Shown here in pieces: positions 1 through 5,394 of a stretch of DNA of 5,403 nucleotides. The first letter of the stretch is position 1. Every line of letters begins with the position of its first letter. The DNA lies in contig DQZA01000308.1 of assembly GCA_011042035.1 (NCBI GenBank), positions 1 through 5,403 on the forward strand, given 5' to 3'. This DNA comes from Desulfobacteraceae bacterium (GTDB lineage: Bacteria; Desulfobacterota; DSM-4660; Desulfatiglandales; Desulfatiglandaceae). Under the pieces are notes generated by a model that made no database searches, had not been told where the DNA came from, and saw only the letters and a list, made by a program, of their open reading frames with translations. The translations under genes were made by a program, and so were the position numbers.

Positions 1-5
1 AGAGC

Positions 6-14
6 AAAGGAGGT
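6..14 (+). promoter_or_regulatory. Shine-Dalgarno of the radical SAM gene
   Basis: AAAGGAGGT lies six bases before the ATG at 21. This is close to a perfect anti-16S match and settles that ATG as the start. The window begins only 20 bases upstream, so the promoter cannot be seen. Confidence 0.9.
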
Positions 15-20
15 CTGGTT

Positions 21-1433
21 ATGGGTAAAAGTATAAGAGAGCATGGTACGCAGCAGGCTGCACGGGGTATCATTCGGCTACTTCCGAAAATCTCTGACGA
101 CAATCTCATAAGGCTCACCTATTTAGCGGAATGGCTTAGTAATGACCCGGAGGTATTGAATGGCATCCGAAAGGTGCGCACACTGTTGCAGACGCCAGGC
201 CATCCTGCTAAAGATCTCTTCCATAGGGTTTTGGAGTACCTCCCCAATGAGCGTAGGGTACGATTGTTTGAAACCCTTTTTAACGGCGCATGGTTTGAGG
301 GCGGAAAATTGCGGGATAAATGGGAAAAGGAACAGGGTTTCCGACCGCCCTTTATCATGATACTTAGCCCAACGCTGCACTGCAATCTGAGATGCAAGGG
401 ATGTTACACCCTAGGCTACGGCATGAGGCCACAGCTTTCTCTTGAAGTAGCCGATAGGCTGCTTGATGAATGTGATGAACTAGGCATACATTTTGTGACT
501 ATCTTGGGCGGTGAGCCTCTTGTTTACCCTCATCTTTTCACCCTCCTGGAGAGGCATCCCAATATCTTTTTCCAGGTTTATACCAACGGCACGCTGATGA
601 CTCGCGAAAAGGCCCAGCGCTTTGCCGACGTTGGCAATACTGCTGTTGTGATTAGCATTGAGGGGGGCGAAAAGGAGACAGACGCATGGAGAGGTAAAGG
701 CGTGTACAAGCGCATCATGAAGGCCTTTGAGTACCTCAATGACGCCCGCGTTATTATTGGGACATCTGCCACGGTAACACGACAGAATGTCTACACCGTT
801 TCATCCCTCAAATTCATCGATGAAATGATTTCTCTCGGTTCTTTTGCTCAGATGTATTTCTTATACATCCCTGTAAACGGCAAGGCGGACTTTTCGCTCA
901 TGGTGACACCCAAACAGAGGGATCACCTCAGGAGACAGGTAAATTTCATAAGGAACCATAGGCCAATGTTTGTGCTGGATTTCTGGAATGACGGGCCTTA
1001 TGTGGAAGGTTGTATCGCAGGAGGTAGGCGCTATTTCCACGTTAATGCTAAAGGGGATGTTGAACCTTGCGTTTACACCCATATAGCGGTTGACAACATC
1101 CATCAGAAATCCTTGAAGGAAGCACTTAATAGTCACCTGTTCCGTCATATACGCTCACGGCAACCACACAATCCCAATCATCTGCGCCCGTGCATGATCA
1201 TCGACAATCCACATGTTATGCGAGAAGTGATTCAAGTCTGTAACGCAAGATTCACCCACCCAGGAGCCGAGGAAATCTATACAGTCAAAAAGGACCAGAT
1301 GGATGCCTATGCAGCAAGGTGGGGACGATTGGCTGACAAAATCTGGAAAGAGGAATACCTTACTGAGCCTGAACACGAGAAGGTACCTAGCCCCACATTG
1401 GCCGAGGCCCGTGAATCGGCCCCTGCGGTTTAA
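21..1433 (+). CDS. Radical SAM protein with SPASM-like C-terminal cysteine region
   Basis: This 470-residue protein is probably a cytosolic S-adenosylmethionine enzyme that binds iron-sulfur clusters. Seen: an N-terminal helical region of about 105 residues without cysteines; the radical SAM motif CNLRCKGC (Cys121, Cys125, Cys128); the GGEP SAM-contact motif at 163-166; TNGT at 188-191 and SIEG at 212-215, both at the usual barrel-strand positions. The C-terminal part has Cys331, Cys350 (in GDVEPC), Cys391 and Cys407, the spacing expected of a SPASM/twitch-type auxiliary cluster. Known: SPASM-type radical SAM proteins often modify peptides or mature other enzymes. Inferred: from memory it resembles a widespread but uncharacterised family in anaerobic bacteria and archaea with a conserved RPCMIID segment (here 389-395). 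No precursor peptide gene is visible nearby, so the substrate is unknown. The start is set by a strong Shine-Dalgarno. The gene converges on the HEAT gene with a 12-base gap. Confidence 0.9.
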   Translation: MGKSIREHGTQQAARGIIRLLPKISDDNLIRLTYLAEWLSNDPEVLNGIRKVRTLLQTPGHPAKDLFHRVLEYLPNERRVRLFETLFNGAWFEGGKLRDKWEKEQGFRPPFIMILSPTLHCNLRCKGCYTLGYGMRPQLSLEVADRLLDECDELGIHFVTILGGEPLVYPHLFTLLERHPNIFFQVYTNGTLMTREKAQRFADVGNTAVVISIEGGEKETDAWRGKGVYKRIMKAFEYLNDARVIIGTSATVTRQNVYTVSSLKFIDEMISLGSFAQMYFLYIPVNGKADFSLMVTPKQRDHLRRQVNFIRNHRPMFVLDFWNDGPYVEGCIAGGRRYFHVNAKGDVEPCVYTHIAVDNIHQKSLKEALNSHLFRHIRSRQPHNPNHLRPCMIIDNPHVMREVIQVCNARFTHPGAEEIYTVKKDQMDAYAARWGRLADKIWKEEYLTEPEHEKVPSPTLAEARESAPAV

Positions 1434-1445
1434 CACAGGCTCATA

Positions 1446-2186
1446 TCAGGCGATCGTCTTGTCCGGACCTCCTTTCCGACTGCTTGAGGCCCTGTTCCCG
1501 CTGAGGTGGGAGAGGGCCTCTTTGGCTAATTGACCAACAGTGACTCGGGACAGCACACCACCACGATAGATTTCCAGCTCTGAGCTGTCCTGCACAAAAG
1601 GCCGAAGCCTCGTTACAAGATCTCTATCTCCCAGATAGCTCAAGGCCCAAATCGCAACACCTCTTGTTTGTGGTGCCCTAGAGCTCAAAAAGGGCAAAAT
1701 ATAAACCCCTGCCCCCTTTACCAAGTCAGGCCATGCCTGTGCCAGGCGTCCGACAGCCCAAATGGCGCCGGGCTGAAGCGCCTCGTACTCCAGAAAATTT
1801 CCGTCCTCCCTCACATACGAGACAACAATAGGCGCAAACTCTTCTGCCAGTTTTCTATTTCTTGCCAGAATCTCGCCCATTGCCTCGGGGCATCCCCAGC
1901 CAATTCCTCCTGACTCGTCGTTGAGTTGCCACATGAGTCTTCTTAAAATCACCCTAGCCGATTCCATATCCTCTTCAGCCAACTGCCTGACAACCTCTCC
2001 CATGGCAACAATCGTGTGCCATCTCACCGAGGGATCCGTACTCAGGAGGAGCCCGAATAATGGGTTAATTACAGCGCGGGGAGGGTATGAAAGAATTTTG
2101 CCAATGTCCGCCTCTTCTCCCCTCCTCATAAGTCTTTCAATCTCCTTCTTTAAGGCCCTTCCTCTCGGGTACTCACGCCTCCCCAT
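1446..2186 (-). CDS. HEAT-repeat protein, DVU0298 family
   Basis: A 246-residue, all-helical, soluble protein with no signal peptide or membrane segment. Pairs of amphipathic helices of HEAT/PBS-lyase type run from about residue 25 to 225, for example NPLFGLLLSTDPSVRWHTIV at 41-60. The strongest family mark is the block around 84-106, LMWQLNDESGGIGWG followed by CPEAMGEI. From memory this is the hallmark of the DVU0298 family, conserved in sulfate-reducing deltaproteobacteria and of unknown function. HEAT repeats usually act as protein-binding scaffolds, so a partner is expected; the GAF protein just upstream is the obvious candidate, by inference. The ATG at 2186 is chosen because AAAAGGGG lies six bases before it; extending to the in-frame ATG at 2213 or TTG at 2222 would overlap the upstream gene and has no ribosome site. 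The last 20 or so residues, rich in Ser, Arg, Gly and Lys, look disordered. Confidence 0.85.
   Translation of the reverse strand: MGRREYPRGRALKKEIERLMRRGEEADIGKILSYPPRAVINPLFGLLLSTDPSVRWHTIVAMGEVVRQLAEEDMESARVILRRLMWQLNDESGGIGWGCPEAMGEILARNRKLAEEFAPIVVSYVREDGNFLEYEALQPGAIWAVGRLAQAWPDLVKGAGVYILPFLSSRAPQTRGVAIWALSYLGDRDLVTRLRPFVQDSSELEIYRGGVLSRVTVGQLAKEALSHLSGNRASSSRKGGPDKTIA
1486..1520 (+). terminator. Hairpin, possible terminator for the radical SAM gene
   Basis: GAGGCCCT at 1486-1493 pairs perfectly with AGGGCCTC at 1513-1520, and an inner TCCC/GGGA pair can extend the stem. It lies about 50 bases after the radical SAM stop and is followed by only three T residues on the plus strand, so intrinsic termination would be weak. 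It lies inside the last codons of the convergent HEAT gene, so the symmetry may simply be coding sequence. Confidence 0.3.
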
Positions 2187-2192
2187 GTTTTT

Positions 2193-2200
2193 CCCCTTTT
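2193..2200 (-). promoter_or_regulatory. Ribosome binding site of the HEAT gene, overlapping the GAF stop codon
   Basis: On the minus strand AAAAGGGG lies six bases before the ATG at 2186-2184, and its first base is the last base of the TGA that ends the GAF gene. This decides the HEAT start and suggests the two genes are translated from one message. Confidence 0.65.
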
Positions 2201-3027
2201 CAACCTGTCTCATAGGAGTCAATCTTTATGAGTTTCGATACCTTCCCCTCCAAGGCCTTTACCTCTTCTACAATAATATCCACGTACTCCTTCGAAGGGT
2301 CAGTATCAGCGACCCTTTCACTGAGCCGCCTTGCAAATCCCCCTATAACAGTAAGTGAGTTCCTCAACTCATCTGCCACCCTCTGAGACATTTTTCCCAG
2401 GGCTGCGAATTTTTCAGCCTCCATGAGTTTTTGGGCCTTCTGTTTGAGCTCAGATGTCCTCTGTTCGACCTTCATTTCAAGTTCTCTGTTCAAATTGGAG
2501 ATCTCTTCGTACAACTGCGAGATCCGGATAGCCACGCCAATCTGGTTTGCAATGATATAGATCACGTCGTTGAACCTTTTGTGGAAGTAATTCTTCTTCC
2601 TTGAAGAGGTCACCAATACACCAATAGTTTGTCCTTCTACCCTGATAGGTGCAAGGGCAAACGATCTAATGTTTTCGTAAACGATCCGGTTTGTAGAGAT
2701 AGGCTTGTCTACCTGATCTGCATCGTTGATTATCAATATCCTTCCAGTCAGAAAACACTCTCCTGAATAGGAGTCTATGGTCGGCTTTCTCGTAGCGCGC
2801 TCTATGAAGGCCTGGCTGAGGCCTCTATGGCTCTTAATTCTGAGAGTGCCATCCCCGTCCAGCAGGCGAATGGAGCAGGCGTCTAACTTAAACTCCTTTA
2901 TCAATAAATCAACAATGGCATCCAATACGTCCTGCAGGCTAAGGGGTGATGAGACAAACCTGGTTATCTCAAAGAGGATCCTTATTTTCTGATCTGCTTC
3001 CTTTAGTTGCCTGGTAAGATCGTCCAC
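2200..3027 (-). CDS. GAF-domain protein with a His-less HisKA-like helical module and no ATPase domain
   Basis: A 275-residue soluble protein. Seen: a short N-terminal helix (1-20); a GAF domain at about 18-172 (SLQDVLDAIVDLLIKEF, then SIRLLDGDG, later SFALAPIRVEGQTIGVLV); a heptad-like coiled coil at about 173-205; and a HisKA-like helix pair at 206-270. In that pair the usual H-box, VAHELRNPL, reads VADELRNSL, with Asp219 where the phosphorylated His should be. The protein stops where a HATPase_c domain would begin. Known: GAF domains sense small ligands or mediate dimerisation. Inferred: it senses or dimerises without kinase activity, perhaps pairing with another kinase or with the HEAT protein encoded next. 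The GTG at 3027 is preferred because the longer in-frame TTG at 3129 lies in a likely promoter -35 box; its ribosome site (AAGG, three bases upstream) is poor, so the start is uncertain. Its stop overlaps the HEAT ribosome site. Confidence 0.8.
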   Translation of the reverse strand: MDDLTRQLKEADQKIRILFEITRFVSSPLSLQDVLDAIVDLLIKEFKLDACSIRLLDGDGTLRIKSHRGLSQAFIERATRKPTIDSYSGECFLTGRILIINDADQVDKPISTNRIVYENIRSFALAPIRVEGQTIGVLVTSSRKKNYFHKRFNDVIYIIANQIGVAIRISQLYEEISNLNRELEMKVEQRTSELKQKAQKLMEAEKFAALGKMSQRVADELRNSLTVIGGFARRLSERVADTDPSKEYVDIIVEEVKALEGKVSKLIKIDSYETG

Positions 3028-3076
3028 GGGCCTTGATTTTCGTAAATGGGTAAAGAGCCGCCAGGAACCACTACTT

Positions 3077-3106
3077 CTACAATGTGTATCAATTAATAAA
3101 TTGTAG
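3077..3106. promoter_or_regulatory. Inverted repeat over the GAF promoter -10 region, possible operator
   Basis: CTACAAT (3077-3083) and ATTGTAG (3100-3106) form a perfect 7-base inverted repeat with a 16-base spacer. One arm is the -10 box and the other lies in the early leader, where a repressor could block transcription. The spacer also contains TTGAT on the minus strand (3092-3088), a single FNR-like half-site whose partner half is poor. The regulator is unknown. Confidence 0.35.
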
Positions 3107-3129
3107 CGGATAATGCGTGGATATGGCAA
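3100..3129 (-). promoter_or_regulatory. Sigma70-like promoter of the GAF-HEAT unit
   Basis: On the minus strand TTGCCA (3129-3124, five of six to TTGACA), an 18-base spacer and TACAAT (3105-3100, five of six to TATAAT) form a good promoter. Transcription would begin near 3093, leaving a leader of about 65 bases before the GTG at 3027. It argues against translation starting at the TTG at 3129. Confidence 0.5.
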
Positions 3130-3147
3130 CCATAGAAAGGCCTACTG

Positions 3148-3163
3148 CCCCCTAGATAGGGGG
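3148..3163. repeat. Perfect short palindrome CCCCCTA-GA-TAGGGGG
   Basis: Seven-base arms flank a two-base centre, between the stress-protein remnant and the GAF promoter. As RNA it would form a GC-rich stem with a 4- to 6-base loop. No T-run follows on either strand, so a classical intrinsic terminator is not supported; it may be a protein site or a weak barrier to read-through from the broken genes into the GAF gene. The remaining bases of the 3028-3245 gap show no convincing gene. Confidence 0.4.
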
Positions 3164-3245
3164 ACATTGGACAAGCGCCTCCTCCAAGAGTCTTAAAGAA
3201 TCACCCCCTGGGTCGAGATCGTTCCTGGACAAAGAAGCTTCGGGC

Positions 3246-3617
3246 CTATTTTTCACCTGCTCCATTTTCGCCTGGAACAGTCACCACTGGAACAGTGGCA
3301 TTGCGCACAATCCGCTCTGCCACCCTCCCCATCTTGAATATTCCGGCCTCACCCTTTCTGCACATAATCACGGCATCTATTCCCTAGGCCTCAACAAATT
3401 TAAGGATTTCAGTTGCCGGATCGCTTACTCTAATATGCTTTTCGAATTTCTTGCAATCCTCAAAATATCTCTTGCAAAGCTCCTCTTGCCTCTCTCTGGC
3501 CTTCTTTTCCTCCCATTGCTGAAGCTTTTCTATGGTCTTGTGGTTAAAGTCACCATACCAGGATTCATGCTCGCCAAGATCCTCCATGACATAGAGCCCA
3601 TGCACCTCAGCGTCATA
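3246..3617 (-). pseudogene. Universal stress protein (UspA-type) remnant, front missing, in-frame amber codon
   Basis: Seen on the minus strand: DAEVHGLYVMEDLGEHESWY (from 3614), matching Usp strand 2 and what follows; a helical, charged middle section with EKKARERQEELCKRYFED; SDPATEILKFVEA; then TAG at 3386-3384; then, in the same frame, GIDAVIMCRKGEAGIFKMGR and VAERIVRNATVPVVTVPGEN, the typical Usp C-terminus, ending at TAG 3248-3246. The family usually has about 140-150 residues; about 120 codons remain here. The first 30-35 residues, with the starting beta strand and the DGS-type motif, are absent and replaced by an out-of-frame TPR-like piece. The Usp ATP-loop pattern is weakened (MCRKGE where MGxxGR is usual). 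The amber stands where the family often has Lys or Glu, so one base change would explain it. No start codon with a ribosome site exists, so I call it a pseudogene. Confidence 0.75.
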
Positions 3618-3796
3618 AGGGCATAAACAAAAGCCCGCAATCTGTATAAATACGCATTTGTTTCTTTGGCCGAGATTGCCTCGCCCACCACCTCTACCGC
3701 CTTTTGGTACTCACCATTCTTGGTTAGGTATGCGCATTTTTCTGCAACGGCTTTGATAGATACATTGTAATGCCATGTTGGAGCTAATGACGCCAT
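3617..3796 (-). pseudogene. TPR-like gene fragment
   Basis: About 60 codons are open from an ATG at 3796. The segment KNGEYQKAVEVVGEAISAKE, followed by NAYLYRLRAFVYAL, has the spacing of a tetratricopeptide repeat (small residue and aromatic, then A, then the second helix with Y and A). Only about one and a half repeats remain; full TPR proteins have several. Around 3617 the similarity stops and Usp-like coding begins in another frame. The ATG overlaps the end of the sigma54 remnant and has no good ribosome site. An alternative is that part of it is a decayed Usp N-terminus, because VSIKAV resembles Usp helix 1, but the later residues fit TPR better. I treat it as a deletion remnant. Confidence 0.4.
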
Positions 3797-4501
3797 GCCT
3801 TCGCATCCTTCTCCCTCACGTTGCCTGGATAGCTATAGCTCATTAGCAGGATTAAGGCCTCAGGTGAAACCCCGGTGACGGTCTTGTCCTGAAGTGTGGA
3901 AAAACGATTAATAAAGTTATTAATCAGAAGGGGTAAATCTTCTCTTCGCTCCCTCAAGGGGGGTAGCTCTATCTTGATCACGTTGATCCTGTAAAATAGG
4001 TCCTCTCGAAATCTACCTTCCTTTACCATTTCTTCGAGATCGTGGTGGGTTGCCGCTACAATACGAACATCAGCCTTTAGGGTCTTGACCCCGCCCAGGG
4101 GCTCGTACGTCTTTTCCTGCAGCACTCGAAGAAGTTTTACCTGAAGTAGAGGAGGGAGATCACCGATTTCATCCAGAAACAGGGTACCGCCCTGAGCCAG
4201 AGCAAATCTACCGGGTTTGGGCTTTGAGGCGCCCGTAAAGGCGCCTGCCTCATAGCCGAAAAGCTCTGATTCTATGAGGGTGTCGGGAAGTCCGCCGCAG
4301 TTCACGGCCACAAAGGACTTTTTTGCGCGCTGACTATGGTTGTGAATAGCTCGGGCAATGAGTTCTTTTCCAGTGCCGCTCTCACCAGTTATCAGCACGG
4401 TGCTATCACTTGCCGCTATAGTAGGAAGCACATCCAGAATTTTTTATCTTTGGGCTCTTACTAATAATATCATCAAAGGTATAGCCGAGGAAGCAATGGC
4501 C
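3784..4501 (-). pseudogene. Sigma54-dependent transcriptional activator (NtrC-type) remnant: AAA+ core only
   Basis: The core that hydrolyses ATP to remodel sigma54 RNA polymerase is clear. Counting from the GTG at 4431: Walker A GESGTGKE at 16-23, the sigma54-contacting GAFTGA loop at 63-68, Walker B GGTLFLDE at 81-88, FREDLFYRINV with the arginine-finger region at 141-151, and YPGNVRE at 201-207. Upstream, another frame (from 4483) encodes YTFDDIISKSPK, the conserved lead-in of this domain, so a frameshift lies in the A-run at 4445-4440; A8 would restore the expected length. That upstream frame meets a stop at 4504-4502, and no sensor domain is visible. Right after NVRE the protein turns into the unrelated tail KDAKAWRH and stops, so the Fis-type DNA-binding domain is gone. 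Family members are usually 450 residues or more. It is almost certainly non-functional as a specific activator. Confidence 0.85.
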
Positions 4502-4577
4502 TTACTCGTAAATTACTCCTGGCTAAGTACCCCGAACCACGCAGATCGGCCACCTCGGGTCCCCCTCCTATATTTTC

Positions 4578-4606
4578 TGGACAAACGATGGGAATTTTCG
4601 CATAAG
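4578..4606 (+). promoter_or_regulatory. Candidate promoter of the Crp/Fnr gene
   Basis: TGGACA (4578-4583, five of six to TTGACA), a 17-base spacer and CATAAG (4601-4606, four of six to TATAAT) lie about 40 bases before the ATG at 4646. The rest of the gap 4502-4645 holds no convincing gene. The ribosome site is weak (AGG about a dozen bases before the ATG). Confidence 0.35.
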
Positions 4607-4645
4607 AAGGAAGGTAAGGCTGAAGAAAGATAGGCAAAAGTTCTT

Positions 4646-5329
4646 ATGGGAATAATAGATGAAATAGCCTCTATCCCATTGTTTGAGAGCCTGTCCCGCA
4701 AACACCTTGGAGAGCTTTCCATGATCGTTGTGGACCAGATATTCAAGAAGGGGCAGGAGATATTTTCCGAAGGGGAGGATGGGACGGGTTTTTATGTGGT
4801 TGTGAGTGGGAGAGTCAAGATCTACAAGGTATCCTGGGAGGGTAGAGAACAAATCCTGCACATATTTGGCCCTGGGGAGCCATTTGGCGAGGTGCCTGTA
4901 TTTACGGGCCAGAAATTTCCTGCCAGCGCTACCGCCATTGAAGAGAGCCGCATATTTTTCTTCCCCAAGGAATCCTTCGTCAACCTTATTCGAAGAGAGC
5001 CAGAGCTGGCCCTTGGCATGCTGGCAGTGCTTTCCATGCGGCTCCGCAGGTTTACTCAATTGGTAGAGGAGCTGTCACTAAAGGAAGTCCCAGGCAGGCT
5101 TGCAGCTTATCTCCTTTACCTAAGCAAAAGAAACAATAATTCACTGGAGCTAGAGCTTGATATATCCAAAACCCAGCTTGCAAGCATCCTGGGCACCATA
5201 CCAGAAACATTGTCCCGAATCTTGGCCAAAATGAAAAAAGGCGGACTAATTGATGTGGACGGATCCCGCATAAGGATCCTGGATGTTGAGAGCCTCCAAG
5301 ACATTGCTGATGCAGGTACCGGTTTGTAG
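4646..5329 (+). CDS. Crp/Fnr-family transcriptional regulator without FNR cysteines
   Basis: A complete 227-residue DNA-binding regulator. Seen: a cNMP-binding-type beta barrel at about 10-125 (FKKGQEIFSEGEDGTGFYVV, later GRVKIY and FGPGEPFGEVPVF), a long dimerisation helix at about 118-145, and a winged helix-turn-helix at about 170-215 with the recognition helix PETLSRILAKMKK. The stretch after FGE reads QKFPASATAIEE, so the arginine that holds the cyclic-nucleotide phosphate in CRP is absent; cAMP binding is unlikely. I find no cysteine in the protein, so an FNR-type [4Fe-4S] cluster is excluded. Known: similar PAxA-type members include DNR-like haem or NO sensors and others with unknown signals. 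Glu187, Ser190 and Arg191 match the FNR contacts, so a TTGAT-N4-ATCAA-like site is a reasonable inference. It is transcribed away from the broken sigma54 gene. The start MGIIDEIASIPLF fits the family N-terminus. Confidence 0.9.
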   Translation: MGIIDEIASIPLFESLSRKHLGELSMIVVDQIFKKGQEIFSEGEDGTGFYVVVSGRVKIYKVSWEGREQILHIFGPGEPFGEVPVFTGQKFPASATAIEESRIFFFPKESFVNLIRREPELALGMLAVLSMRLRRFTQLVEELSLKEVPGRLAAYLLYLSKRNNNSLELELDISKTQLASILGTIPETLSRILAKMKKGGLIDVDGSRIRILDVESLQDIADAGTGL

Positions 5330-5368
5330 TTTGACTTGATACCCTCCTCACTTCACACCATATATTCA

Positions 5369-5394
5369 CCACAGAGCCACAGAGGTCACAGAGG
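5369..5394. repeat. CCACAGAG short tandem repeat
   Basis: Three nearly identical units stand in a row: CCACAGAG (5369-5376), CCACAGAGG (5377-5385) and TCACAGAGG (5386-5394), about 40 bases after the Crp/Fnr stop codon. From memory, similar CACAGAG-rich runs recur between genes in many environmental bacterial genomes; that link is unverified. The window ends nine bases later, so the full extent is unknown. Confidence 0.6.

Noticed and set aside
2187..2222. Longer HEAT protein from the TTG at 2222 or the ATG at 2213
   Set aside because: No ribosome site precedes either, they overlap the GAF gene, and the extra residues are unlike the family; the ATG at 2186 has AAAAGGGG six bases upstream.
1921..2358. 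Plus-strand open frame opposite the HEAT and GAF genes
   Set aside because: Its composition is that of an antisense shadow and it spans two well-supported genes.
3028..3129. N-terminal extension of the GAF protein from the TTG at 3129
   Set aside because: The extra 34 residues look non-coding and the TTG itself is the -35 box of a good promoter.
3093..3167. A 24-codon leader ORF on the minus strand after GGAGGAGG
   Set aside because: It runs through the predicted promoter and the palindrome and its peptide has no recognisable pattern; the ribosome-like site is probably chance.
3384..3386. Pyrrolysine at the Usp amber codon
   Set aside because: Usp proteins are not known to use pyrrolysine, the gene has also lost its front, and other genes in the window use TAG as a normal stop; a nonsense mutation is simpler.
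3530..3796. A real TPR-Usp fusion protein
   Set aside because: The two parts are in different frames; the TPR frame continues into a meaningless translation of the Usp segment.
4473..4553. A 26-codon GTG-started ORF on the minus strand after AGGAGG
   Set aside because: Its end overlaps the sigma54 lead-in in a different frame and the peptide looks random.
4568..5059. Long open frames antisense to the Crp/Fnr gene
   Set aside because: They mirror a strongly supported gene and show no domain pattern or ribosome site.
5369..5394. Start of a CRISPR array
   Set aside because: Units are 8-9 bases and directly adjacent, with no spacers and no cas genes nearby.
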